This document shows, piece after piece, positions 7,049-14,833 of a DNA stretch of 26,916 nucleotides. The position numbers were made by a program, and so were the translations under genes. The DNA lies in the IMG/VR virus record IMGVR_UViG_3300032053_000429, positions 1 to 26,916 of that record, one strand, 5' to 3'. The stretch is from a virus. Below the pieces are notes generated by a model that made no database searches, was not told the origin of the DNA, and saw nothing but the letters and a program-made list of their open reading frames with translations. Positions within the stretch are counted from its first letter, which is position 1; the number at the start of each line of letters is the position of its first letter.

Positions 7049-8128
7049 TTATGGGAAGTTAGTGTTTGAACCGTTGATGTACCACCCACCAGCATCGTTT
7101 GGCGAAGTAGTTTGAAGGGTTGAGGCCAGCTCCAGAAAATTATTCGATGTGATCCAGTTCGGAAAATCGTTATTCTGGCCAACTGCACCCCAGCCAATTC
7201 GGTAGTCAGGGGCCTGATTCCCAGCTGTGTCGGTTGTCCACCCTGAGAGACCTTTTCCGGATACAGAGTTGTAACGTTGTGGAACGCGCCACGACCGCAT
7301 AATTCCTTGCGGTGTATCAATCGCCGAGTCTCCATTACCTGCGCGAATCGCAGTCATTTTCATCTCGGCCTGCATCTGCTTCAGAGCGGCGTCGTAATCT
7401 TTGTAGACGTCCTCTCTGCGGCGAACCGTGTCAAGATAGTAACGGGCGATAGTCAGCGCCGTGCGGCGCCGATTGCTCGTAATTAAAACCATTCCGGCTT
7501 TTCCGGATTGCTCAATGTACGAGTCAATCAAAGAATTGGCGTCTTGAATCGCCATCTGCAACTTTGCCACATTCACCGTGGTGGCTGCTGCATCGTCGAT
7601 GTTTGTAAGTTGTATGGCTTCTTTTAGTCCGAACGCGACGGTAAAGTCGTCGGGTGACGCACTTCGGGGATCGGATTTGTGGTTAGTTAAAACTCCTGAG
7701 CGATTCTGGTATGGGAAACCGTAACCACCGATCGTTTGACCAAGGTTAGACTGAATGCGGGAGCCATCAGTTGATTCGTCCGGGGCAAGAGTGTTTCTCG
7801 CTGCAACACGGTAAAAGGCGCGAGTCGCGTTGCGCTTCTTAACAACGTCGTTTGCAGTAGGTGGAATCGGACCACGCAGACAAAGGTTGAGGTCGAGTGG
7901 CGGCTCGTAGGAAACGAACGCTTGATCCCAAGGCGTCAGAGTGCTGTCTATCCCGATGGATACCATCGTGTCCGAGGAATAGATTAGGGTTTCCACCCCA
8001 TACTGGCCATAGTTGACGGTGAATGACGTTAACGGCACCGGAACATTTGTGTCCAGTGGTGCGTCAAAATACAGAACAACTGTTGTTGGCGTCGTAACTA
8101 GAATTTCTTTGATCTTAGGCGCAGCCAT
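7049..8128 (-). CDS. Head-tail connector, Mu gp36-like (DUF1320) with N-terminal Ig-like domain
   Basis: This frame encodes 359 residues. Residues 1-75 look like an Ig-like SwmB-type repeat (TTVVLYFDAPLDTN, then PLTSFTVNYG). Residues about 160-255 match the gp36/DUF1320 pattern: DFTVAFGLKEAIQLTN, then KLQMAIQDANSLIDSYI, then ALTIARYYLDTVRRR and a helix ending QMQAEM. DUF1320 proteins sit at the head-tail interface as adaptors under the portal. The last 100 residues (Trp/Asn/Gly-rich) are not assigned. The ribosome-binding site GAGGAAG is well placed before the ATG at 8128. The fusion to an Ig-like module is unusual and may add a surface contact. The next gene is gp37-like, supporting the call. 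Confidence 0.6.
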   Translation of the reverse strand: MAAPKIKEILVTTPTTVVLYFDAPLDTNVPVPLTSFTVNYGQYGVETLIYSSDTMVSIGIDSTLTPWDQAFVSYEPPLDLNLCLRGPIPPTANDVVKKRNATRAFYRVAARNTLAPDESTDGSRIQSNLGQTIGGYGFPYQNRSGVLTNHKSDPRSASPDDFTVAFGLKEAIQLTNIDDAAATTVNVAKLQMAIQDANSLIDSYIEQSGKAGMVLITSNRRRTALTIARYYLDTVRRREDVYKDYDAALKQMQAEMKMTAIRAGNGDSAIDTPQGIMRSWRVPQRYNSVSGKGLSGWTTDTAGNQAPDYRIGWGAVGQNNDFPNWITSNNFLELASTLQTTSPNDAGGWYINGSNTNFP

Positions 8129-8136
8129 CAGCTTCC

Positions 8137-8559
8137 TCAGCTATAAAGGTTGGTACGAGGGTCGTTGGAGAACGGGTGGAAATATTCGCTCACCCAGAAT
8201 GAATATGCTTCTTGTGGAACTTCAATAACGTAACCGTCCCACTCCCGGTATTTGCAATTTTGCAAGTAGTTCGCGGCCAACCGAAGCGGCCATTCATCTC
8301 TCCAATTCACTTCCCAGGAGTCAATCGTAATGAGAAAACCTTCGAGCGTGTAATCAATACGACCAACGATTGAACCGCCGCGTTGCTCGTCATCGGCATA
8401 TGGGGGGTTACTATAGTCGAAAGTTTCCGAGACTCGATCGAAAATTTCCCCGTCCCACTTCACGAGCAGATACCGAAGCTCACTCGGAGGATCCTCATGA
8501 TAAAGAAAATCTTGGAAGAGCCACGTGGGCGATTGAATTCCGGGACGACGAATTGCCAT
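8137..8559 (-). CDS. Unknown structural protein between hub and connector genes
   Basis: This frame encodes 140 residues. It is rich in Trp, Tyr and acidic residues (for example LLVKWDGEIFDRVSETFDY and WEVNWRDEWPLRLAANYL), with no membrane segment or catalytic motif. It begins three bases after the gp5-like gene's stop and ends eight bases before the gp36-like gene, so it belongs to the same virion-assembly block. A small baseplate or tail-completion protein is the likeliest role, by position only. No family is recognised. Confidence 0.7.
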   Translation of the reverse strand: MAIRRPGIQSPTWLFQDFLYHEDPPSELRYLLVKWDGEIFDRVSETFDYSNPPYADDEQRGGSIVGRIDYTLEGFLITIDSWEVNWRDEWPLRLAANYLQNCKYREWDGYVIEVPQEAYSFWVSEYFHPFSNDPRTNLYS

Positions 8560-8562
8560 GAG

Positions 8563-9366
8563 TTAAGAGGGGGGTTCGTGCCAAGTGGCTTCCCCGCCGT
8601 AAGGGTTCGGGCGAGGTGAAGTTCCGTACGCAGAGAATTTGCTCATTTCTTCTAATGAAGTCGGGAAAACAAAATCCCAGACCGCTTGTTCGTCGACGGG
8701 CGGTTCTACGTCTCCGCCACTGTCGAGTGGCTGCAATCCGTCGTTTTCGCCAGCGTGTCCATGCTGTAAATCAACGTGACGCACCCAGATATACTGGCCT
8801 TGCCTCTTAAGGCAAACACACAACCAGTCAGAATCCATTGGGCCATCTTCTTCGATGACTGTGCACCCGTGGTTTTCCAGTGATGCTGGAGGGAGGGTCC
8901 CGGCGGGGTACACCGGAAGTCGGACCATTGTGCTATTGTTCGGCATTTCAAGGTTTTTCTCTGCCTTGGGTGCCAACAACTGGGGGTCAAACAAAACATC
9001 TTGTAAGATCGCGTACTGGTACTCCCCGCTAGACGGTGCTATGTTAACCCTCTTACCAAGCAACCCTTCAGGTTGCCTCCCCACGAAAGCGGGCGATGTA
9101 TCAATCCAGTGCGACGGAGCAGCTTGCTCCCCAGGTCGTTCAGCCGAGAATTCTCCAGTTGCCCCGGTGACTTGAGGTATATCGATGTTGTGATCATCAA
9201 AGATGACCTTAACTCGTCCCCGGTCCAGTGGGTCGTTTATATCAACAATCGTCCCCCGCAAAGTACCTCTCGGCAGCCCCGCGAATTTCATATTTGTTTC
9301 AGTTGCGTTCAGAATCGAAACAAACTGACTCACAAATTCAGAAGCTCTGAGTTTGGGCGGATGCAT
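8563..9366 (-). CDS. Baseplate hub / spike protein with gp5/gpV-like OB fold
   Basis: This frame encodes 267 residues from the ATG at 9366. A TTG two codons upstream would overlap the previous stop as TTGA and cannot be excluded. Residues about 30-130 hold LRGTIVDINDPLDRGRVKVIF, the start signature of the OB-fold domain shared by T4 gp5, P2 gpV and VgrG, followed by SHWIDTSPAFVGR and LGKRVNIAPSSGEYQYAIL. In these proteins the OB fold sits at the centre of the baseplate at the tip of the tail tube. I see no lysozyme domain and no spike repeat; the remaining 130 residues are acidic and Pro-rich. A separate spike tip or lysozyme may lie elsewhere in the genome. Confidence 0.7.
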   Translation of the reverse strand: MHPPKLRASEFVSQFVSILNATETNMKFAGLPRGTLRGTIVDINDPLDRGRVKVIFDDHNIDIPQVTGATGEFSAERPGEQAAPSHWIDTSPAFVGRQPEGLLGKRVNIAPSSGEYQYAILQDVLFDPQLLAPKAEKNLEMPNNSTMVRLPVYPAGTLPPASLENHGCTVIEEDGPMDSDWLCVCLKRQGQYIWVRHVDLQHGHAGENDGLQPLDSGGDVEPPVDEQAVWDFVFPTSLEEMSKFSAYGTSPRPNPYGGEATWHEPPS

Positions 9367-9368
9367 GC

Positions 9369-9632
9369 TCAAATACCGTTGTGAGATTTAGAAAATCTTG
9401 GTGTGTTTCTGGGGTGACGCCTGGGAGGGGGAGACAGGGGAGGGGGAGTCCGAACTTTGGCTGGTTTTGCCGGCTCTACAGGTTTTGGGGCTTCGGTAAC
9501 CGGCTCTTCGACTACCAAGACTTCTGGAATAGTCTCGACGACTTCTTCCTGTGGGGGTTGCAGTTCTTCTTCCTTTGTTTTGAATGAGTTCACTTCGGGT
9601 TGCAGCATTGGTTTACGTCGTCTGGAAGTCAT
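9369..9632 (-). CDS. Small Pro/Glu/Val-rich low-complexity protein
   Basis: This frame encodes 87 residues from the ATG at 9632. After a basic start (MTSRRRKPM), the middle is repetitive Glu/Pro/Val/Lys (EEPVTEAPKPVEPAKPAK), followed by a proline run (RTPPPLSPPPRRHPRN). It is very probably disordered. It is the first gene after the hairpin and GGGGTAAAAC element at 9654-9681, and its stop overlaps the next gene region. The coding nature is supported by the block structure, not by any family. It could be a linker or assembly-chaperone protein. Confidence 0.6.
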   Translation of the reverse strand: MTSRRRKPMLQPEVNSFKTKEEELQPPQEEVVETIPEVLVVEEPVTEAPKPVEPAKPAKVRTPPPLSPPPRRHPRNTPRFSKSHNGI

Positions 9633-9653
9633 ACGTAGGTTGGGTACTAGAAA

Positions 9654-9663
9654 GTTTTACCCC
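9654..9663 (-). promoter_or_regulatory. Putative late promoter element, copy 3 (GGGGTAAAAC)
   Basis: The coding strand reads GGGGTAAAAC, starting directly after the hairpin at 9664-9681 and 21 bases before the ATG at 9632. It would start the hub-connector-terminase block. Confidence 0.5.
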
Positions 9664-9681
9664 CTTTGCCTTTCGGCAAAG
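9664..9681 (-). repeat. Perfect hairpin with GAAA tetraloop abutting the promoter-like element
   Basis: CTTTGCC and GGCAAAG pair over seven bases around a GAAA loop. It is the only obvious structure in the 74-base gap after the leucine-rich-repeat gene. No U-run follows; instead GGGGTAAAAC begins at once. It may act as a weak terminator or an RNA-processing and protective stem. Confidence 0.55.
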
Positions 9682-9706
9682 TTTGAATTGTTTGCTGGAG
9701 TAACAC

Positions 9707-10471
9707 TTAGTTAGTGGTGACGGTCCAACCTTTGCTTTGAAGGGAAGCTTTTGCAGCAAGCCCCGTAGCACTCGGCGCAGCCGAGGTCCCCCCGTCGATG
9801 TTTACGGTCCCATTGCTTTGACCTGCGGTGTCGAGGGAAACAAGAATGTTATCCACGCTGGTTTGGTCAAGAGCACAGTTTACCCAGGCCGCGACGAAAA
9901 AGGTTGATGTGCAAGTGTCAAACATTCCCGCAGGGAATGTGGTCAGGCTGGTGCAGCTGGACCAAGTGGCGGTGAAATTAGTTCCGTTGCTAACGTTCAG
10001 CAGGGGGAAGGAGGTTAGGCTGGTGCAGTCGGCCCAAGCCATGTTGAAATTAGTTCCGCTGCTGACGGTAAGTAGGGGGAAAGAGGTTAGGCTGGTGCAA
10101 CCTTCCCAGGTGCGGAAGAAAGTGGTACCCGAATCAACAAAAATGAACGGAAAACTTGTCAAACTGCTACAGTCTTTCCAGGTTCGGTCAAAAACAGTGG
10201 CCGAACTTAGGTCGTAAGCTCCAAAACTCGTGAGACTCGAACAACCCTCCCACGTCTGTACGAACTCGGTTGCGTCTCGCAACTGGTTGTACAGGTAAAG
10301 CGTGGAGATAGTTGCCATTGAAGAGCAATTAGCCCAAGTATAGTTGAAATTAAGCCCTGAGTTGAAATCCTTGGGTGGGAAGCTCTCTATAGAGGTGCAA
10401 CCCTCCCAACCGTATGATAAATCCACCAATCCGGCAGTGTCTACATTAGGGTCACAGTTGAAGTTTGGCAT
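9707..10471 (-). CDS. BspA-type leucine-rich-repeat protein, likely tail fibre or receptor-binding component
   Basis: This frame encodes 254 residues. Residues 22-196 are repeats of about 24 residues with the core TWxxCSSLTSFPL (Trp at 22, 46, 74, 98, 122, 146, 170 and 196), the BspA/DUF285 pattern of right-handed, surface-exposed repeats. The C-terminus (SVDNILVSLDTAGQSNGTVN, then GWTVTTN) is a capping region I recognise from other proteins of this type. Such domains bind proteins or cell surfaces, so a fibre or adhesin role at the tail tip is plausible. The gene has a weak ribosome-binding site and starts two bases after a stop in another frame that also encodes a repeat unit, so it may be the C-terminal part of a larger, interrupted protein. 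Confidence 0.75.
   Translation of the reverse strand: MPNFNCDPNVDTAGLVDLSYGWEGCTSIESFPPKDFNSGLNFNYTWANCSSMATISTLYLYNQLRDATEFVQTWEGCSSLTSFGAYDLSSATVFDRTWKDCSSLTSFPFIFVDSGTTFFRTWEGCTSLTSFPLLTVSSGTNFNMAWADCTSLTSFPLLNVSNGTNFTATWSSCTSLTTFPAGMFDTCTSTFFVAAWVNCALDQTSVDNILVSLDTAGQSNGTVNIDGGTSAAPSATGLAAKASLQSKGWTVTTN
9881..10408 (-). repeat. Tandem leucine-rich repeat array (about 72-base units)
   Basis: Seven to eight imperfect units of about 24 codons lie in frame inside the BspA-type gene. Three consecutive units around 9950-10110 are also close at nucleotide level (AGGTTAGGCTGGTGCA recurs on the plus strand). Such arrays can expand or contract by recombination. Confidence 0.75.
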
Positions 10472-10473
10472 GA

Positions 10474-10611
10474 CTAATCCGGATTAGATACGGGAAAGGA
10501 CGTTAGACTGCTGCAGTTTAACCAGGTGGCTACAAAGGTGGGTGAGTCTATGGGAGGCGGTGTCGGCAAGATTGTCACGGTGATAGGCTCACCGGGTCCA
10601 GAAGGCTCAGC
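10474..10611 (-). other. Frame-shifted coding segment with a further leucine-rich repeat unit
   Basis: In the +1 frame relative to the upstream 969-residue protein, 45 codons run open to a TAG at 10476-10474. They encode a Pro/Gly-rich linker (EPSGPGEPITVTILPTPPP) and then a clear repeat unit (TFVATWLNCSSLTSFPV) matching the array in the next gene. There is no ATG in this frame; a GTG inside the linker (preceded by GGTGAG) could start a 34-residue peptide. Possible readings are a +1 frameshift product of the upstream gene at AAG TGC CCC GGC TGA, a remnant of a fused gene, or a base-count error in the CCCC run. Confidence 0.6.
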
Positions 10612-13516
10612 CGGGGCACTTCGGAACGATATAGAGCGTCTTAGGCTGAGTTTCAGGGATCCTCCACGCAGCTTCTTGTTGCGGGTCAAAGAAACCATCC
10701 TCCGCAGCTGAGCCGTCCGCGATGAAATAAGCGTAACAAATCTTGTAATTGTTTGCGTCAACGCTATATGTCCCTGAAGGGTTATCGCAAGTTGGCGGAC
10801 ATTTGTAAATACTGGCATCCCAGATTGGAGCCTCAATAGGTTCTACTGCTGCGTCTAAAATATCGTTTACGTAGTATCCGCTCAAGAAACTACAAACATT
10901 GACGTTCAGGTAAACACCCTGCCAATTTCCGAAACCTTCGCTGGAAAAGTCAACTAACCGGTTGTGAAGAGGGTCGTAATCAATAAATTGCGCTTCTGAA
11001 AACTCGTCGTAGTCTACATCGACGGTCGGACGAACAGCAGCGTTGGTGTAAGCTGCGTCTATAAACGAAAAGTCGTCGTATCTTACCGTAGAGTACAGGA
11101 AGGGCTCAGAATACACATAGGTGTAATCAGTCCGATCGTTGTCTAGAACCACCTCCTCGTAAATTTTCGGGAGGCTGGCACCCGGCGGGCAGTCCATCTT
11201 CTCGGGCTCGATGTTGCTGCCGTAGTAAGCAAAATCTTCACAGATAAGAGCCGTCTTCTGCCAAACTGCTTCGTTGCGCCCATAATCCAGCGGCATTCGA
11301 ACGAAGAAACGTTGCCAGTTGTCCAACGCAGGCCCATTGTTCAGGTCGGCTACAAGGGGGCTCGGGTATATATTCCTTGCTAGAAGTTCTGTCGTGTCTG
11401 CAACTTGCAGGTGCTGGCTGCCCCACAACCGAAGTGGTGTCTCAGCGTCGTAAACATTGGGGGACATCTTGTAAACGATTCCGCTGAAAACAGTAGACGA
11501 GATGTCCAACTGATACGAAGAAGTCAGAGAGTCGGAGATTACAATTTTTGGAAAGCTGGTCTTTCCAACAAGTGAGAGAGGACGGTACGTTACGGTGTAG
11601 AGACCTTCCGCGGAGTTAGCAGTGTAAGAAAACTCGTAGTCGTTTGTAAGGAAGCCGACTCCGGCTGCTAGGAGGTTTCCGTCACAGTAGAAAAGGACGG
11701 TCCCCATGTTCAGAGTCGAAGGTGGGGCTGAAATTGAAGTGTTCGAGTTGATCGCCACCCACGCGGAATCGTAGTACAACGCAGCAGCCCGGTTTTCCGC
11801 GCCGGGGTACGCATAGTCCCACCAGAGTTCCCCTTCAACAGGTCCCCCGAACAAGGAACTATTGGCGATAAACTTAAGTATCGAGTCCGGGAACAGGGTC
11901 CACACGGTGGGGCCATTTTCCTTTACGAGCACCGTCTTATAGGGTCCTGAAACAGTGATCCCAAGGTTACTAATGGTATAGTTCGCCCCCGCTGGCGCTA
12001 AACCGTTTGAATTTAAGATGTAGGTCGGAACATTGAAGGGTATGTTGGCACTCGCCGCGTTGAAAGTGAAAACGGTTAAAAACTCAAACCTGATGGGGAC
12101 CCAGTATTGCGTATCAGGCTGACGATACAAGTAGACTCGTCCGGGACCTGCAAAAGGCTCTTGAATGTTTAGAACATTGTCAGCTGAGGACAGTCCGGTT
12201 ATATCAAGGACGACGATACTGATTGTGCTTGGCGGAACCGAGTTCTGATTATCAACGAAAGTGGCAACATCGGGAAAAATAATCTCCGGAACAAGTTCTT
12301 GTTCAGGCGCTTCTCTATACTCAACTTCAACCCAGAACGGACATTCTTCCTCTTGTTCGATCGGAATCGCTAAGACTCCACTGGTGGTGTTCCACCAGAG
12401 TTTTCCAGGGGGGAGTTGCCCAGGGGTGCCTGAATCGATTGTCGCCCTTTGAGCGTACACCAAATCAACCACGTCGTTGAAAGCAAGCTCGCGCTCAATT
12501 ACAGGTAGGTATAGAGAGTTGTTTTCGTCAAAACCATGCAAGGAAAGACTATCAAAAGCCAGATTGAATGGGAGAGGGCCTCCTTTGTTGCCCCACGCAC
12601 CAAGAAAGTTTTCAAGGACGCATTCAATGTTCCAGTCAGAGGGGTCGCGCCAGTTTTGAATCTGAACTTGCAGAATTGAGTTTGTTGGCGTAACATCGTC
12701 GGAATAAGCCCACACAAGGAATGCGGTAACTCCTGGCGAGTTTCCTTCCAGGGTTCCCGGTATGTTTAGAATCCATCGCCCGGTTTCCTCGTTGTACGTT
12801 GGGGGAACATCGACAGACAGAGTATCCGAGTACGACAGGTAGAGGGGCTTGTCAAAGGCGTAAGCTGAACCTGCAAAAAGTATCGGGAACAGGTAAGGGA
12901 ACAGACCTGTTGTATCGTAGCCTGGAAAAAGTATAAGTGTACCAGAGTCGTCTTTGCAGTTGAACTCGTTGTCTCCTGCTACACCAATTTCAGGTCTGTA
13001 GAAAGGAGCCGGTCGTGCAGAGGGGATGTCAATCCTAAGTTGCGTGTTATTGTTTATTTCCGTGAAGAACGTATCATCAACTTCGCCGAAGTTGAGCACC
13101 ATGCCAGCGGCGGTTTCCGTAAGAGAAAGAATCGGGTAGGTGTATATATCAAGGTGAGCGATTTGACCGGCTTGAACTCTGTCGTCCCTTTCAATCTCTA
13201 CAATCGCCACACGAGGCGAAGTGAAATCCTCGATGTCTTCCCAAGTTTTTACGGTTAAAACTCGTGGAAGAATAAAACTGTTGTAAACGCCGTAAGACCC
13301 ACCAAGAAGCTGCCTCTTTTGTGAGACCGTCGCAGGAAGATTAGTCCAATAGTTACTGCCACTCCAACCCAGCATCTGAGCAAGAAAGTCCAGTTGGCCG
13401 TTAACTCGAGACTCAGTTAGGGATACCTGCTCTGTTTGTTCAGGGGAGAGATACTTGTTCGTGAAATTACGAAGTTCAAACTCGCTTGCGCTAAAACTAG
13501 GATTCGCTGCAGTCAT
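10607..13516 (-). CDS. Large unknown baseplate/fibre structural protein
   Basis: This frame encodes 969 residues from the ATG at 13516, directly after the previous gene's TAA. It is beta-rich with many Pro, Tyr and Asn residues and no transmembrane segment. Two copies of a GxLWW motif are visible: PPGKLWWNTTSGVLAI (about 369-384) and VEGELWWDY (about 560-568), the second followed by ALYYDSAWVAI. I associate such motifs with phage fibre and virion proteins, notably of cyanophages. The C-terminal 150 residues contain several Cys (CPPTCDNPSG, YKICYAYF). The frame ends at CPG, where the +1 frame continues into a repeat-bearing segment. It follows the gp6/J-like gene, so it is probably baseplate-associated. 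No specific family is recognised. Confidence 0.8.
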   Translation of the reverse strand: MTAANPSFSASEFELRNFTNKYLSPEQTEQVSLTESRVNGQLDFLAQMLGWSGSNYWTNLPATVSQKRQLLGGSYGVYNSFILPRVLTVKTWEDIEDFTSPRVAIVEIERDDRVQAGQIAHLDIYTYPILSLTETAAGMVLNFGEVDDTFFTEINNNTQLRIDIPSARPAPFYRPEIGVAGDNEFNCKDDSGTLILFPGYDTTGLFPYLFPILFAGSAYAFDKPLYLSYSDTLSVDVPPTYNEETGRWILNIPGTLEGNSPGVTAFLVWAYSDDVTPTNSILQVQIQNWRDPSDWNIECVLENFLGAWGNKGGPLPFNLAFDSLSLHGFDENNSLYLPVIERELAFNDVVDLVYAQRATIDSGTPGQLPPGKLWWNTTSGVLAIPIEQEEECPFWVEVEYREAPEQELVPEIIFPDVATFVDNQNSVPPSTISIVVLDITGLSSADNVLNIQEPFAGPGRVYLYRQPDTQYWVPIRFEFLTVFTFNAASANIPFNVPTYILNSNGLAPAGANYTISNLGITVSGPYKTVLVKENGPTVWTLFPDSILKFIANSSLFGGPVEGELWWDYAYPGAENRAAALYYDSAWVAINSNTSISAPPSTLNMGTVLFYCDGNLLAAGVGFLTNDYEFSYTANSAEGLYTVTYRPLSLVGKTSFPKIVISDSLTSSYQLDISSTVFSGIVYKMSPNVYDAETPLRLWGSQHLQVADTTELLARNIYPSPLVADLNNGPALDNWQRFFVRMPLDYGRNEAVWQKTALICEDFAYYGSNIEPEKMDCPPGASLPKIYEEVVLDNDRTDYTYVYSEPFLYSTVRYDDFSFIDAAYTNAAVRPTVDVDYDEFSEAQFIDYDPLHNRLVDFSSEGFGNWQGVYLNVNVCSFLSGYYVNDILDAAVEPIEAPIWDASIYKCPPTCDNPSGTYSVDANNYKICYAYFIADGSAAEDGFFDPQQEAAWRIPETQPKTLYIVPKCPG

Positions 13517-14833
13517 TTAATTTAGTTCCACTCCGTAAGTTTCAAGGGCTAAATACTCCTGGCGAACGCACACAACGGGGCTCATCCAAAGGGTCGAGTA
13601 ACCCTTGACTTGCTCGTATAAGTTAATCAAGTCTTCGTCGAAAGGTTTTGTTAACCAGTCGGCGATCGGTTTGTACTCCCTGTTGATTACCGGTCGAATG
13701 TCTTGAATGTCTAGCAACTTAGAGTTAAAGTCTACGTCGATGTAAGCAAGGTTGCAGAATGTCGCCGGAATTTCTTCCCCCCGCGAGTTAAACACGGTGG
13801 TTGGAACAGCTTCTGCAGGGTATATCGATAAGGCGCAGCGGGTAGCAGGCCCGGCCTGAGGTGTAACCTTTGTGACTACCCCTGAGACTGCTATCGACTG
13901 AATTTTCATGGTCAGCTCAGTGAAATCGACGCGCCAACCTGTTTGTAGACTGGGGGGAACAACATTAAACTCAAAGTATTGGCTCGTCTTATCAACTGAG
14001 ATGCTAGAGGTTGCTACTTCTGATACGCCCACTGAGTCTACATAACTAAGAGTTGCACTCCCGGAGTAACTCATTCCGGGAGGACAGCGTAAAACAACCG
14101 TCGAGTAAGCCGATGGAAGAATTGTCTCCGGAGCAGCCGGCGAACTTTGAAACGTTTCATTACTTTCCCATTGGATAAACGACTCAACTGGTTGAACAAA
14201 ACTAGGAAAGTACGTATCGCTGTTCGACCAGTAGGTAGTCGAATTCAAGAAAGCGTTTACTAACGGGTATCTCCAGCCGACTACTCCTTCACTGCTCGAC
14301 GTTAAAATCAGCTTGGTTCCCGCCAACGAATAATTTTCTACCTGATAGTAATTCTCGACTGGGGAATCGTCGTATACCAGCTGGTAGGCGACAAGATAGC
14401 GACCGCTTCCGAAGTCAAGCTCTTTTAGGTTAAGGATGACGGGAGGAACAACAGTAGTACCGTACTTCCACACAATCTGACCTGCTTTAACAATTAGGTT
14501 CTCGAGCGAATCGGAGGTAATCACCTCTGCGGAAACTGGGCCAAATAGCCCTTCGCCCCACGGAATATACACGTAGCCTACATCTTGAGTTCCACCAAGT
14601 TGAATGGCGGTGTTTGTCGCAGGCAGTATGTCGAAAAAATTTGTTTGATAAGTTTCGCTTACAGCCGGCAGTCTCCGATAGATGGGTCTGCCGTCAATAA
14701 CCCACTCGGTAGGGCGACTCTTTAGGTTTTTTACGTCAATATACTGAAGCGACGGTGTGTTTACACTCCGCCTTTGAGTAGATGTCTGTAGGATTTGAAT
14801 CCCACCGCTAATTGGTACAAGCTGCTGGCTCAT
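13517..14833 (-). CDS. Unknown baseplate-region structural protein
   Basis: This frame encodes 438 residues, overlapping the gp6/J-like gene by four bases (ATGA). The N-terminus is polar; the middle is beta-rich with Ser/Thr-Val-Tyr strands (YSGSATLSYVDSVGVSEVAT). The end (INREYKPIADWLTKPFDEDLI) is more helical. In contractile-tail phages the gene after the J-type baseplate protein often encodes another wedge or fibre-connecting component (T4 gp7/gp8, P2 gpI), but nothing in the sequence lets me choose. The four-base overlap implies coupled translation at a matched ratio. Confidence 0.75.
   Translation of the reverse strand: MSQQLVPISGGIQILQTSTQRRSVNTPSLQYIDVKNLKSRPTEWVIDGRPIYRRLPAVSETYQTNFFDILPATNTAIQLGGTQDVGYVYIPWGEGLFGPVSAEVITSDSLENLIVKAGQIVWKYGTTVVPPVILNLKELDFGSGRYLVAYQLVYDDSPVENYYQVENYSLAGTKLILTSSSEGVVGWRYPLVNAFLNSTTYWSNSDTYFPSFVQPVESFIQWESNETFQSSPAAPETILPSAYSTVVLRCPPGMSYSGSATLSYVDSVGVSEVATSSISVDKTSQYFEFNVVPPSLQTGWRVDFTELTMKIQSIAVSGVVTKVTPQAGPATRCALSIYPAEAVPTTVFNSRGEEIPATFCNLAYIDVDFNSKLLDIQDIRPVINREYKPIADWLTKPFDEDLINLYEQVKGYSTLWMSPVVCVRQEYLALETYGVELN

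Noticed and set aside
9881-10408. Possible CRISPR or diversity-generating repeat array
   Set aside because: The repeats are in-frame 24-codon leucine-rich units with no unique spacers, and no reverse transcriptase or template repeat is visible.
10612-10836. N-terminal part of a minus-strand frame ending at 10474
   Set aside because: Upstream of the CCCC run the frame overlaps the 969-residue protein and has an arbitrary Arg/Leu/Ser-rich composition. Only the part from about 10611 to 10474 shows coherent protein sequence.
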